Origin: Vespula vulgaris
Lineage: Eukaryota; Arthropoda; Insecta; Hymenoptera; Vespidae
Direction: 5' to 3'
DNA length: 64,000 nucleotides
NCBI RefSeq assembly: GCF_905475345.1
Contig: NC_066592.1
Coordinates: 1,404,001-1,468,000 of the forward strand
Shown here: positions 49,265 to 62,875 of the stretch, one piece after another
Numbering within the stretch: position 1 is the stretch's first letter
How the letters are laid out: each line of letters opens with the position of its first letter
Made by a program: the position numbers and the translations under genes
The notes under the pieces: generated by a model
Told to the model about the DNA's origin: nothing
The model's database searches: none
Seen by the model: only the letters and a program-made list of their open reading frames with translations

Positions 49265-49884
49265 CTGCCTATCCATCTCTGTCTATCTCTCTCTTTCTTT
49301 CTCCGTCTGTCCAATGCCAACACTCTCGAGCCCTGATTCCATTGTCCCTTACAATAATAAGTGTTCCGCTCATTTTTGGCAATCCCTCTTTAAGGAAATG
49401 ATCCTCTTAACGACGTACTTCTTCATCGTCAAATTCTCCCTTAACACTTTCGTTCGTTCAGACCAACAGTATCGGGCAATCTTTTTTTCATCTCCTTTCT
49501 TTCTTCTTCCTGTGTTCCTTTTTTCTTTTTTTTTCTTTTCTTTCTCTCTTTCAACAAGGAAGACGAAAATCGAATCGAAAATCTTTAACCACTTCATGCG
49601 CTTCTTTTTAAACAGAAAAAGAAATATACGAAACAAAGAAAAATAGATTTAATAATGACTACTTATAAATCAGTTGATTAGTTGCAAGTATATTCACCTT
49701 GAACTTTTACCATGGATCAGCTGACTCTACTTTCGGAAAGCGAAAGAGATCTTTTAGGTTTTGTGCAATAAAGAAAAAAAAAGAGGAAGAAAGAGAAGGA
49801 CACAGAGATAAAGAAAGACCAAAGAGAGAAAGAGAGATAGAAAAAAAGAGAAAGAGAGAGAGAGAGAGAGAAGGCAATTTCATA

Positions 49885-50019
49885 GTTTTAAGGGTTGCTG
49901 AAATTGAGTCCGCTCTACGGGTCATCGCTAATTGGGTGCTGTACCGACTAGATTGCGGTCACCTTGTTAGAGACCTTGCCGACTTTCTCGCGAAAATATA
50001 TCTTCCTGGTAGTGAATGA
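49885..50019 (+). other. Protein-like open segment, unassigned
   Basis: The plus strand reads NFIVLRVAEIESALRVIANW, VLYRLDCGHLVRDLADFLAK and IYLPGSE, then a stop, directly after a GA tract. The composition is helix-like, but there is no start or clear acceptor. Possibly a terminal exon or chance. Confidence 0.17.
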
Positions 50020-51233
50020 ACACCACCTCTTTACGTGTAAAGCGAATCTTCTATATCTACGACACGTGTATACACGTTTATATGTGTATTTTGTATCTTC
50101 GTAAATACGTGCGTACGTGTGTGTATATGTGTATATGTTGTCTCTTTGTGTTGATCACCCGCATATATCGGTGCGAGATATCGACCGGTATAACTCGAAC
50201 AAACGAGTCGGTGTTCGCGTCAATTAATTACAAAGCCTATTACTATCTCTGTCTCACTCATTTTCTCATGTATACACTCTCTGTCTCTCTCTCTCTCACT
50301 CTCTCTTCATCATTTATCGTGACACATTGAACTTCAATTTTCCATTTGAATTTCGAAAGTACTCGAAATTCTGCAAATATACGCACGCAGCTCTATATCA
50401 TTTTTTCTTTCCTTTTGCAATCATTTCTTTTTTGTTCTTTTTCGTACGACAGAAATTTAATTATTTGCGAATATGTTTAATAATAATTATCATTTCTTTT
50501 CTTGTTTTTAGAGAGAGAAAGAGAGAGGGTGGAGGTGATAAATGGTAAGAAGAGGAATCGATTGAACAATGATTTAATTGGGCTCCCGTTATAAAAGTCG
50601 ATATTTGTATGAGATCTATAATCAAATAATCGAATAGTTGATAAAAATTGAATAATCGAATAGTGATAAATGGTTAACAGTTTCGAAAGTGTTTCTCGAA
50701 ATAGATCGAACGTCGTTAGTTCTTTACAGAAAAAGAAACAAAGAGTCAGAAAAATAGAGATATAGAGATAGAGAGATAGAGAAAGAGAGAAAAGGAGATA
50801 AAGAGAACTTTCGAAGTTTCGATCGAATCGTTCGAAAGATTCATTTAATTTGTCGATTTCTTTCTTGATTGCCGAGAACGTTGGCGAGCCGTAAAAGAAA
50901 AAAAAAGAAAAAGAGGATTTTCCAATTGCGACGAGGAAACGAAAGAGAAAGGACGAGAAAAAGAAAAGGGAGAAAGTCCATCGATTCGGATGCTGCGAAA
51001 ATGGCGATCATGTTTTTTTAATTAAACCGTAACCCAAAAGTTGGCCACCCGCAGAGCCCGCAAATCCTCGGAAACAATCGACTCGACGAGTTTAATCACG
51101 ACGTAATAACGAAGACAAATAAATTAGAGTGGACCGTTTCGAAGCTCCGGTTTGGTTAATCCTTGCGGAAGGAAGATCGCGACCATGAAAAAAAAAGAAG
51201 AGATAAAAAGAAGGACCAAGCTGAAAGAGAGAC

Positions 51234-51236
<3 letters not shown>

Positions 51237-51306
<70 letters not shown>
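51237..51306 (+). repeat. (GA)n microsatellite
   Basis: About 34 GA units. Confidence 0.97.
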
Positions 51307-51312
<6 letters not shown>

Positions 51313-51394
51313 AAAAGAGAGAAAGATGAAAAAATGGAAAAGAAAGAATGAAACGAACTTCGATAAAATTTAATTGAAGCGTTCGTCAAACCTA

Positions 51395-51397
<3 letters not shown>

Positions 51398-51446
<49 letters not shown>
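51398..51446 (+). repeat. (AT)n microsatellite
   Basis: About 24 AT units, only 90 bp after the GA tract. Confidence 0.97.
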
Positions 51447-51451
<5 letters not shown>

Positions 51452-51833
51452 TCATATAGGAGTGAATGTGAATTTACGTGTATTAAAAAAAAATCAATAT
51501 ATCACACATATAGGGATGGACACGTTTGTAAAACTAAAAAATTCAAGGCGCGATCGAAACGAATAAAACAAAAAGTTGACCGGATACGGAATGATGGTGG
51601 TGAGGGAGGACCGGAAGGTTCCTCGTTGTTTCCACGTCCTTCTATTTTTCACCTCGTCAAAATTGAGGGAAAATAAAAAACAAGAAAAAAAAAGAATGAA
51701 ATCATACGACAAAAAAAGAAGGAAAAGAGGATAATATTTTCGCGCGGTCGAACGAGCAAGTTCTCCTCCTCTTCTCTCACCCCTCTTTCATCCCCTTCTC
51801 TATTCGATGCAATTGTTCCGAATCATCCAAGCG

Positions 51834-51870
51834 TCGTCGTCGTCGTCGTCGTCGATAACGTCGTCGTCAT
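51834..51870 (+). repeat. (GTC)n array
   Basis: CGTCGT triplets with GATAAC interruption. Confidence 0.85.
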
Positions 51871-52201
51871 CATCGCGAATGCATCCTGCAAATGGTTACG
51901 CGATCGGGAAATACTAGATTGACGCGTTCGTACTCACATACAACGCACGAAACAATTTTCATTCGTGGTCGATACATTTCAAAAAGGAAAAAAAAATTGA
52001 AAAAAAAAGAAAGACTCCAATGTTCGACATCGAATCTCGAAATTAAATGAAAATCGATTTTTAATATCGTTTCGTTACCGAAAACACTAATAAATATGAT
52101 CTAATAATAAAAAAGATAAATAAATAAATTACAAATTATAGATATAATTATACTCAACTCACGTAATTAATATATTACGAGAACAAAATTATTATAACGT
52201 G

Positions 52202-52234
<33 letters not shown>

Positions 52235-52538
52235 ATGGTGCAATAACAATAAAAAAAAATATATGTATATATATAAAATAAGAAAAATTACTATCTCCGT
52301 AAAAACATTTCAACAACGCTTTTATCCACTTGATATTCTATGTGTCCTTAGATTCTTAAAGAACAAATTGAAAGTCGAAAATCGGATGAAAAGTTTTGAG
52401 AGAAATATTATTGTTAATCAACTACGATCCGCTAGTCTCCACTCGAGTCCTAAGCAAACACTTATGGTATGGAATTAACGGTAAATTAACGTTACCGTAA
52501 TCGATCGTGCTAGCTAAGGGATGTTTCGTTACCACCCT

Positions 52539-52549
52539 TCTCTCTCTCT

Positions 52550-52626
<77 letters not shown>
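52539..52626 (+). repeat. (CT)n microsatellite
   Basis: About 40 CT units with one CCTT interruption. Confidence 0.97.
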
Positions 52627-52629
<3 letters not shown>

Positions 52630-52870
52630 GAACCGTCAACATCTCTTCGTAAATCCGTATTATCGTCGTATCGTCGAGACTCCGCATTGTCGTTCGCGGA
52701 GTAAGTTTCATGACGGAGTAAACACCGTTTGTTCGTGTCGAAGGAAATAAACTGATGTTCGTGTTATTCCGATATTTCAGAGAAATAAGTTCACGTGTTC
52801 TATTATAGTTCGTGTCATTGTATACGATTGTTGTCTTTCCAAAGACTCTCTTTCTTTCTCTCTCTCTTTA

Positions 52871-52872
<2 letters not shown>

Positions 52873-52919
<47 letters not shown>
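52873..52919 (+). repeat. (TA)n microsatellite
   Basis: About 23 TA units. Confidence 0.97.
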
Positions 52920-52922
<3 letters not shown>

Positions 52923-53209
52923 AACACACATATGTAATGGCCATAGATCTCCTCGATAAATTTCAAATACTTACTGCGACAAATTCGCATTTTCTAAACG
53001 AATTTTATTAAAAGAAAAATATGTCTACACGAGTGATTACGAAAAATAAAACAAAGAGAAACGTTCATATCGCGAAAAAAATCGAATTTAAATTGCAACG
53101 AAGAAAATTTATAAAAATATCCTAACAAGATCTATGTATATAATAGCTAAAAAAAAAGAAAAAAAAGAGAATTAAAAAAGAGAGAGAGAGAGAGAAAAGA
53201 GGATTGTTT

Positions 53210-54060
53210 ATTCGTCCAACTGCAAAATGCCGATAAACGAATAAGATTATAAACTATATGGGAGAGAATTTCCGAACGATAATCTATGGGTATTGGGTAG
53301 TAACCCGTGAAAAAAAAATTCTCCCCTTCTCCTTCCCCGTTTCATGAGTAATGCGTTGCAGATAACGCGACCCAAACGTTCGTTCGGAGATTTGCCGTTT
53401 CAATTTACAGAAAACAGCCGGCGGACTACATATTCCCTGCACAGTTCGAGTTTGGTCGGTGGCATGTCGCTTAAAGTTTTGACTTAACGAGCAGTCCAAA
53501 ACCATTTGGATCGATAACTCTCTCTTCGTTATAATCCAATATTCCTGGATTTCGTTTGTAAAAAAAAAAAAAGTAAATCTCGAACGATCGATCGAATTTC
53601 AATTTTTTTTTTGGATTCCCACTCGTTCATTTCTTCACGTTAAATAAATTTCTAAAGAAGAAGAAAAAAAAGTTTTCGTTTTAAATAAAAAAAAGAAGAA
53701 AAAAAGAGAATACAAGAGAAATGTTTACATAATATTTAAGTCAATAATATTTCCACTTTCAATCGGTTTATCTTATTGGCTGGAATGCACGTCCGAATGC
53801 CCATCGGAAACTGGTCAATCTCTGGATTTGGATCAGGTAACTGGACGCCATTTAACGAGATTTCATTGTGGGAAACCGAACAACGTCTGCGTAAACTCCG
53901 ACGCATCGAGTTTAACGATCCATGCGTTTGCATACCGTATAAATGCCATCGTTATATTGGCCTACCACACAAGTGATAATAGACCTTCGTTTAACATGTT
54001 CCCCGTGCGTAAGCACGTAGGAGTTTATGATTTATGTGAATGTCCCCTTTATTATGGCAA
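53210..54060. other. Mixed non-repetitive region
   Basis: 53290-53510 and 53750-54060 are more complex than their surroundings, with several short open frames on both strands and no convincing splice pair. Confidence 0.2.
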
Positions 54061-54844
54061 ATTTCAAAAACGATTCATAATATTCTATCGATTCGTAATC
54101 TTCTGTTTATATCTAAAAATAAGTAAATAAATATATTTAATAATTATACGTGTATGTACGTAAATATTGGATAATCGTTTTGAAAAAAGAAAATTTATAT
54201 AAAAAGATAGTTCATTGATGATTGATTAAAAATAGAAATTAATATGAAATATAAACGAGATATATTCTATATATATATATAAAAAGAGGGAGAGAGAGAG
54301 AGAGAGAGAATTATATTATAAAAATTATCTTGACGTTATTATAGATTCACATTTTAGATAAATAACGTATGATGATCGCTGATTTAAATGGAAAATAGGA
54401 AATAGATCTGAGTAAATACGAACGTTTTACGATAAGTAAATCGAGGACGACGTTCTTGTCGTAATAAACGACTCTCGATCGCAGAGCCAATAAATCTGTT
54501 ACGTTCGACATAAACGCAAGCGTGGATACACGACATTTACCGGAAATTGATCACTTCGTTTTTTATCAGATCAGAGATTAAATTTAAGAGATAATAATAT
54601 TATATATATTTTTTTTTTACACGTCATTTTTTATTATGTATTTATCCGCGAGATAAAAAGTACGTCCGATTTAAAATCTAAAGAGAAATTATTTTTATTT
54701 TATTTTTGCGAAAAAGAAAAAAACAAACGATTGTTCCATTAAATTTATTTTAAATGACGTTAAGGATGATTCATTTCTAAATGTTTTCTTTGTTTCCAAG
54801 ATCTTTCAAGCACGTCATAGATTATAATTATCATCTTTCTCGTC

Positions 54845-54987
54845 ATGGTGGTCTGCTCAAAGGATAAATCCTCTCATCGTTCTGTACCCAAGTTCACCTA
54901 TGATCCGATCCCTAGAGAGAAGTCTGCCAAGCCTTGATCTTGGAGAAACTCAAGGCTAAACTCGCCAAGTACATTAACGCGAACGAC
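54845..54987 (+). pseudogene. Possible decayed coding exon with a frameshift
   Basis: The plus strand reads MVVCSKDKSSHRSVPKFTYD then PIPREKSAKP followed by TGA. One frame over, overlapping the stop, is EVCQALILEKLKAKLAKYIN-AND, ending at a perfect donor (GAC|GTGAGT, 54988). Both halves have protein-like composition in an otherwise AT-rich stretch, and a single-base indel near 54920-54935 would join them. An alternative is that the second half is an exon with acceptor CCCTAG at 54913. The family was not recognised. About 450 bp downstream, ERYDEAFEVSCNNIHEVAAA followed by AVT and a stop (55407-55476) is another protein-like tail, but its phase does not fit simply. Confidence 0.25.
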
Positions 54988-55406
54988 GTGAGTACTACGT
55001 TACGATGTAACATGAGAAATTATTAAATCAAACGTGACCAAACTTCCTTCGTAAATTATTTGACTGATATTATATCGCTATAATAAAAAATTATTTACTT
55101 CGTTATGAACGATAATAAAATTTGCACAAGTATCTACAAACGAGAACGATTTCATTTCATTTTAATTTCTACGACGTTCTACGATCGTTCGTTTTAAATA
55201 AAAAAAAAAAATTAAATAAATAAAAACAAAATTATTAGTAAAAAATGAATGTTAACGAAAAAAACGAGAAAAAAAAGAAAAGAAAATTTGGAAGAAACGT
55301 ATACGAAGTTTTTTTTTCACTTTTCAAAGTGGCAAAGAAAAAGAAAGAAAGAAAGAAAAAAGAAAGAGGGTGAGAAAAAAAATATAGCAAGTGTATATAA
55401 CTTCGA

Positions 55407-55476
55407 AAGATACGATGAAGCCTTCGAAGTTTCTTGCAACAACATCCACGAGGTAGCAGCTGCCGCGGTCACATAA
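55407..55476 (+). other. Short protein-like open tail
   Basis: The frame reads NFERYDEAFEVSCNNIHEVA then AAAVT and TAA. It is more complex than its Lys-rich low-complexity lead. It may be the terminal piece of the same decayed plus-strand gene as 54845-54987; this is an inference from proximity only. Confidence 0.15.
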
Positions 55477-56202
55477 TGACTCTAGAATGATAATCGTCAA
55501 GAAAGTTGACTAAGAGACCACTTTCGCCAACGTATAAATCATTTTCTGAGATTGCGATAAGCGACCAGAAGCTTAAACGTTCTTAGAAGACTTCTGAAAT
55601 ATTCAACATAAACGTCATCAAAAAGTTGACACCTTTATTTCATACTTCAATTCACATTATTCATTCCTTTTTTTTCCCCTTATAAATAATAACAATTAAT
55701 TTCGATAACGACGAGAATTATAATTTAATGTTATATAATTTTCATCGAATTCGAACTTTTCGATGTAGTTTAAGTACAGATTACAAATATATACCGTTCA
55801 AAGTCGTACGATTTGTCTTTTTTTTTTTTTTTTTTAAAGGAATTGATTCTTATGGAAAAAGAAAAATTCGGATAGGAAGAGAAAAAAAAACCAAAGATAA
55901 AAATATGAGAATCTCCAAGCAATCGATAATTCACCATTAATGTTACAATCTGACTCCCTGTTAATAAGTGACCCTACGAAATGGTCGCGTGTGTCCCATA
56001 TATACGATCTCCAACGAAGCGATTCCCGAAGGTTAGCCGCAAGCAAAAGCATGTATCTACGGTGTCCCATAAATAGTCGACTGGACGGTGGAATTTCCAT
56101 TATATCGCGTTCCCGTACATAGACGCCATAAACAATATCATCGAGGTTGGACCGCGTTGAAACGACCTCTTCTCCCCATTAAGCGTCTACCAAAAATAGT
56201 GA

Positions 56203-56221
56203 GAGAGATAGAGATAGAGAC

Positions 56222-56264
<43 letters not shown>
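56203..56264 (+). repeat. (GA)n with GACA/GATA interruptions
   Basis: GATA and GACA units followed by pure GA. Confidence 0.9.
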
Positions 56265-56268
<4 letters not shown>

Positions 56269-56649
56269 CGATATTTATTACGGGTCTCGCCATTGTGATA
56301 CACCATAGATTTATGACAACGAAAGATCGTAAAAGTGCGAAAAAGCGGTTGAATCGTTGAGAGAAAAAGAAAAAAAGAGAGAGAGAGAGAAAGACGAAAA
56401 AAAAAGTGAAAAAAGGAAAAAGAAAGAAAAGTAAACGCATATAATATACACTGTATATAAAATAATAATAAATTATGTTATAACAAAATTCAATATTCTA
56501 TTTGACAATCGTAAATTTTATATTTTATTATTCGTGATACTTTTATATCTATTGAAGTATCATCTTTGATCATTTCTAAATTCATTCTGATATATCGCTA
56601 TATTAAAGATAAAATAGTAATGTAAAAATTACATTTTTCACGTACATGC

Positions 56650-56687
<38 letters not shown>

Positions 56688-57256
56688 CGATGTATTTATG
56701 TATTTTGAAAAGATATCGTGTTAAAGGGGAAAGACTTTTCCTATCAAGATATGCACCTAATCGTTTTTCTATTAGTTCTACTCCATTGAGCTCGATATAA
56801 TCGAATAACAAATTTATATTTTCGTTCTCAAGGCCAAACCTATATAAACATCCTCTACCTACTATCACTTACGTTTCCGTATTCCACGAAAAGATTATCT
56901 AAATAATCGATACGATTATTGATACTAATAACGATTAATCAAACAAATAAACTATTTAAATAATAAAAATCGTGCCTTCCAATTAATTATCCCTCTTTCT
57001 TTATTATATAATAAATAATCTTAATACGATTTGATCGAAATGAAATAGAAAAAAAAAAAGAAAAAAATATTTTCTTCCTTTTGAAATATCATACAATACA
57101 ATTATATATAATAACATATATATGTATCATTAAATATAATACTTAAATATCTCCTTAAATATATTCGAAGCATTTTAATCATCCATTCGATGGTGTTATA
57201 AATGACGTCACGGTAACATTCATAGCTATTAATGGCAGACGCGTGTACATAACCGC

Positions 57257-57289
<33 letters not shown>

Positions 57290-57402
57290 CAAAGATGTGA
57301 TATATATAGGACACGTGACCGCTCCATAGGGACACCCATTAGATCGACCCTCGAAACCATGATGTCTCGGTGAATGTCATTTAAGGGGGAACACCGTTGA
57401 AT

Positions 57403-57432
57403 CCACCTCCACCTCCACCTCCACCTCCTCCT
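57403..57432 (+). repeat. (CCACCT)n hexanucleotide
   Basis: About four CCACCT units followed by CTCCTT variants. Confidence 0.85.
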
Positions 57433-57675
57433 TCTCCTCCTCTTTCTCTTAGCCAAGGGATAACACCAAGTCCCAGGTGTAGAAAACAGTGTGTCGTGTC
57501 TCTTTTCTTTATCGATAGAACCTATACGCTATACGAGTACGATAATCTTTAGCAGGAAATAATTTTCATTGATTAAACTCAAACGCGACTGTTTTGTTTT
57601 TATCTTCTCTTTCTTTTTTTCCTTTTTTTTTTGTTTTCATTTTTCATAATTTTTTTTTATATGTATATTTATATA

Positions 57676-57796
57676 TCGTATCATTCTCTCTCGTAATCTC
57701 TATTTGTTCAATTCGTTTCAATCGACGAAAACAAAATTTTTCTTACATCATTGAACCCAACTAAATAAATAGAAATTACGAGAGAGAATGATACGA
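57676..57796. repeat. Near-perfect 31-bp inverted repeat, 59-nt loop
   Basis: Left arm 57676-57706 and right arm 57766-57796 pair over 31 positions with one C-A mismatch and one G-T wobble at the loop end. Beyond an asymmetric bulge, GTTCAAT/ATTGAAC (57706-57712 and 57749-57755) adds seven more pairs. The arms are unique sequence apart from a short CT run. It could be a small-RNA hairpin precursor or a short inverted-repeat element; no target duplication was seen. Confidence 0.8.
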
Positions 57797-59634
57797 ATGA
57801 TCATCGAAATAAAATCAAATGATAACTATATGCGTTAATTTTTCGTTTAACGCTTTTTATCATCGATATCAATATCGAATTATTTCTTCGTTGATGATCG
57901 AATTAGATTGATTTTATGCGGGATCGTTTAAAGCTTGATAAAATTAAAGAAAAAGGAAACAAATCGATACGAAGTTCGACGCCTACAAATATTAATAATA
58001 CTTTCCGACCGCTCCCTTTTCCCATGAGTTACAATATTCTATCAAAAAATGTAAAAAAAAAAAAAGAAAATAGAATAAAACGAATAAAAAAAAAAAGAAA
58101 AAATAAAAAACATAAAGGAACAACAGGTGTACATATCGAATCATGAAAAATGAATGCTTGGTTACGATGAAAAAAAAAAAAGAAAGAAAGAATTGATTCT
58201 TAAGTATATACATATGTCCTATGTAAATATACATGCATAACGATGAGAGACTCTCTAGTGATAGAAAAGAGAAAGACAGAGAAAGAGAGAGAGAGAAAGC
58301 TGAGAAGTATTTCGAGGGCGAAGTAGACCCTTAAGGACGTCGTCGTCTGCTGGTAGTAATCCCGTCAAAGAAAAAGAGAGGCCCTTTGGTCTAACAGATT
58401 TATTTTCAGGGCCACGTGTACGACGTCGACGGATATTACGACGCACGTACACAATGAAAACTTATTTACGAAAGTCGAATCCCTCTTATGAATCAGCACG
58501 TTGAGAAAATCTTAGCAAAGCTTTTTGATCGGGGATCAAATTGAAGAGATACCTTTATCGACGATAATAGACGAAAAAATAATAACAATTTTATATTCAC
58601 ACCAATTATTCTATAATTATTTCAATTATTTTTTATTGATTAACGTCAAACATTTTGTAAAATAAATGAAATAAAATAAATAATCTTGATCGGTATTCTA
58701 GTAAGTAATTATATAAATGAAATTATACATATAATATAATAAAATGTCGATACGTAATATAAAGTATTCAAGTGCGAATATAATTAAGCAGCTGGATTTT
58801 ATTATAAATATTGCAATTATAAATATTATATTTCGCAAATAATTCGTTTAAAACACAAACAACAATTTTTGCATTAAATTCGGTCGGATAACGACGATTC
58901 GATTAAAAATGTTCAGAAATATAATATTTACCGAAGAAAATGGAGAACGATCGAATAATAATAGGTATCGACGCGGTATTGTACGATAACGTGAATTTTC
59001 TGACAAATTTATAAATCTAATTTTACGTATAAATTATAATTATCATTTTTATAGAAAATTTTCCTCGTTCCACGCGTCTCTCCGCGTAATTAATATCATC
59101 GATCGTAATTATCGATCGCTCGTCCACTTGATTTTATTTTTTCTGTTTTTACGATTCACAACTTTCTCTCGAGAGCAGAAAATTAATAAGCGCAAAAATT
59201 GTGATAAACGGATTCGATATTCTCGCAAAAAAAAAAGAACAAAAAAAGAAAAAGAAGAAAAAAAATTTTACATCGAAGGATGTAATGTCCCAGTAAACGA
59301 ATATTATCATAAAATTATTAACGATATTTATTCCGTCGAGAATAATACAAAAATTAATTTCATTGAATACTCGAGTAATAAATAAAAATAAAAATACAAT
59401 ATTGGAATATACGATACCGAAACAAATCGATGACAATAAACGAGATATTTAATCGCAAGTAAAGAGATATTTACGATATCGGAGTCTGTGGAGGTAAGAT
59501 AAGAACAGTATACAGCAATGATGGAATATCGTTTACTATCGTGAGACTACTCTCTCTCTCTCTCTCTTTCTCCTTTTCTCTCTTATCGTCCTCGTTTCAT
59601 CCCTAGCTAGTACTTTCCCTTAGGATTACGTCCC

Positions 59635-59905
59635 CCCGTTTCCAAGGTACATTTACATATACATCTCGTCCATTGGCGAAGAAGTATACCGGCTGCCACC
59701 AAGAAAGAATTCAATAAAAGACGAGAACATTGCCCATTGTTTCTCGAGATTCGAAGGTCGATAGGCTACGAACTTGCACCTACCGATCGGCAGAAAGCAG
59801 TAAGGGCTGCTGACGGAATCGGATTTACGACTTGAAGATACTTTCAAATGTCTCCGAGAATTATGGGGTTCGAAACTGTCACTGGAAAAATTCAACGAGA
59901 TTATC
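59635..59905. other. Non-repetitive island with possible small exon on the minus strand
   Basis: On the minus strand, acceptor-like CTTTCTTGGTGGCAG (ending 59691) precedes PVYFFANGRDVYVNVPWKRG-DVILRESTS and a stop. The adjoining frame (NLEKQWAMFSSFIEFFLGGS) is also open. The phase is compatible with the 62876 exon, but coding status is undecided. Confidence 0.2.
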
Positions 59906-60560
59906 GTTTCTTTCTTAGACTTATCGCCAATAAATCTGACAGTGATTTTAACATACATTTTAAATACTTCTCTATTCGAATAAAAAAAAAGAATAAAGAA
60001 AGAAAGAAAGAAAGAAAAAGATAGAGAAACAGAAAAAGTAAGAAAAGAGGTCGCATCGCGTTTGAAACCAAATTTCAACAATTAAAGGACAACGAGTAAT
60101 ATCGAAACTTTTTCAATTACATCTTTTCAATATCCTTAAAGTTAATGTTTTCTTTTTAATGTCAGATAATAAAATTAAAAGCGTAGAAACTTTTCTACAG
60201 TTTAGAAGAAGATATTCTTAAATCATCTCGCCGATCGTGATAATAAATTACTTGATAATAAATTTTTAATAAAAGGTGAATCAGAAAATCTCTTGATGAT
60301 TATAAAAATTCATTACACTTTTACGAGATCTTTAAAGTTATTTTTTTTTTTTCTTTCAAAACGTCAGATTACAAGATTAGATATTTTTCGTCTTACAGAA
60401 ATCTACAAGAATAGTAATCGATTTTTATTTTCTTGTACCTACGTTTTGTAGCAACTTTTAGCCGATATCGTATTAAAAATTTCGACATTGTTTATTCGAC
60501 CAGTTCAATAATATCGAATGGAAATGATTACATTTAAATTGAAAAATTTTTTTATTCTCT

Positions 60561-60566
<6 letters not shown>

Positions 60567-60600
<34 letters not shown>
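60567..60600 (+). repeat. (TA)n microsatellite
   Basis: About 17 TA units. Confidence 0.95.
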
Positions 60601-60602
<2 letters not shown>

Positions 60603-61336
60603 CTTTCTTTTTTTAAATTTAAATATTGCCCCAAGAAAGAAATAGGATTTTCGATTGACGATTCGACGTGACTGGAAGACCATGGCCGTGACAGTGATAC
60701 TGACAGTCAAATTAAAAAAAACAATGAGTTTTCTAGAACTAGGGAGTATCTGACGGATCGAGCTTAATAAACCTTTTTGAGGTATCAACGTATCATCCCT
60801 ATTCGATTCAATGGCTTTTTTATTGTCTCCTTTTTCTGCCATTCCGATGGCTTGGCAATCTCTCCTATCGATTCGATAATCCGATGAACGTGAATATTGA
60901 ACTCTACTTGACGAAAGAAAAGGGTTGACCTACCGATCCGTTTTCGTAAAATAGTATAATTATTTTATATAATCTATAATTAAAAAAAAAACAAAAGGAA
61001 AATAAAAAATAAAGGAGCTAATTGAAAGTAAATATATATGTAAGAATGAATAAATAAATTATTCTATACATATCCGTATCTATGGTTAGATATACGTAAT
61101 AATTAAAGAACTGGACGAATACAAAAAATAAATAAATAAATAATTATTTATTAAAGTATACGATATAAAAATAGAAAGGATCGAGTCAATCGAATATATA
61201 GATAAATAATAAATAAATAATAAAATGTCTATACAAGTAGAGAACTCTTTGTTAATTGCAAAATTAGATAAATCATAAAAATATATGAATACGATATATA
61301 ATTAAACAAAATAAAACATAAAACTATATTAATCTA

Positions 61337-61343
61337 ACACGTA

Positions 61344-61378
<35 letters not shown>
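61337..61378 (+). repeat. (AAAT)n array
   Basis: About ten ATAA units. Confidence 0.9.
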
Positions 61379-62354
61379 CTTACAAGTAGAATCTCTTTGC
61401 CGAATAAAAATCAACTCCATTAAACAATCATAAATAAAACAAGAATAGCAAGTCCCAAGGAAGGTAATCTCCATTCAAAGAACGTTAAGAAACACATCGA
61501 AGGAATAATTTAAGCGAATGAGGGATTATTCCTTATGGGCAAATCTACTTCTCTCTCTCTATCTATCTCTCCCCATCTCTCTTTCTCTTTCATAGGATCA
61601 TAACAAATGGCTGGGAGCACTCTAATAGAAATAAAGAACGAACGAATGAAACTACGCCGGTAGTTTAAGAAGCAACAAATAGCGAGAACAAAAATAAATG
61701 GTTCCTGCAAATTCAACTGTTACGAGGTTAAAACCTTGGAGCTTCGAAGAAGAAGAAGAAAAAGAAGAAGAGGATAAAAAGAAGAAAACAAAGAAAAGAC
61801 AAGAGCAAAGGAAAGAAAGTTGAAAGAGAAATAGCGCCGAAGGGTGACAGGGGTAGATGGTGGATAGGGGTGGATGGAGGGGGTGTCAAGTACCTATACG
61901 AAACCGTGACCCTCCTTGAAACGTATCCTAAATAAATATCCCACATTTTTTTCTTTCTTTCTTTCTTCTTTCCTTCTTTTTTCTTTCCTTCTGCTCGCTT
62001 TGAAAGTATAAACAGTATCGCAAAAAAAAAAGGTAAATGTTAGAAAATGTTTCTACGTTTTTCCATAAAGCTTGAACTCGCAAGGTCATTCGAACGTTCG
62101 CATTGATAATCGTCGTAGAAAATAGAAACGAAGGTATATCGTTCAATGTTAGAAATCGTGTATACTTCGTCGCACTTTGTGTTGTACGTAAATAAAATAA
62201 AAGTGGAGAAAAAAATTACAACAACGCAGAAATCTTATTAACGTTATGAAAGTAAGAAAATTTTACGCATTAATATACGATACTTATGTAATATATATGT
62301 AAATCGTTTCGATATTAAGCGTTAAGATATAAAATTAGAGTGATTCCTGATTTA

Positions 62355-62361
62355 TCTATTC

Positions 62362-62405
<44 letters not shown>

Positions 62406-62419
62406 ATCTATCTATCTTT
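62355..62419 (+). repeat. (CTAT)n array with a TA core
   Basis: CTAT units flanking a short TATA stretch. Confidence 0.9.
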
Positions 62420-62719
62420 TCTCCTAAAGTGGCAATAATTCATCGATTTTCTACACATCTTTCGTTCGCAAATATTTCTCGAGTCAAACAACGTCACAAA
62501 CATCGCAAGACGCGCGTTGACTCTTGATGGCCATCGATATATCGTCGTCCCTTAAAGCAATGTAACCTTCGACCTTTGTCACTTGAGCCTGTCTATAAGT
62601 CCTTTCGCTGGTAACGATTTATCTTTCAAATTCGAATCTCTCGATCACATCGTCAAAGATTTTTTTTTATTTCTTTCAATTGCTTCCCTTACTATTGTAC
62701 GAGTTTAAAAAAATATCTT

Positions 62720-62720
<1 letters not shown>

Positions 62721-62758
<38 letters not shown>
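62721..62758 (+). repeat. (TA)n microsatellite
   Basis: About 18 TA units. Confidence 0.95.
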
Positions 62759-62765
<7 letters not shown>

Positions 62766-62875
62766 GTAATGGAATTGATAGTTATAATAATTTATAATAA
62801 TCTGTAGAAATAATGTTCGATACGGAATATATATTAGATAAATGGAAATAATTAAAATGTAATATATTCGCTCAC

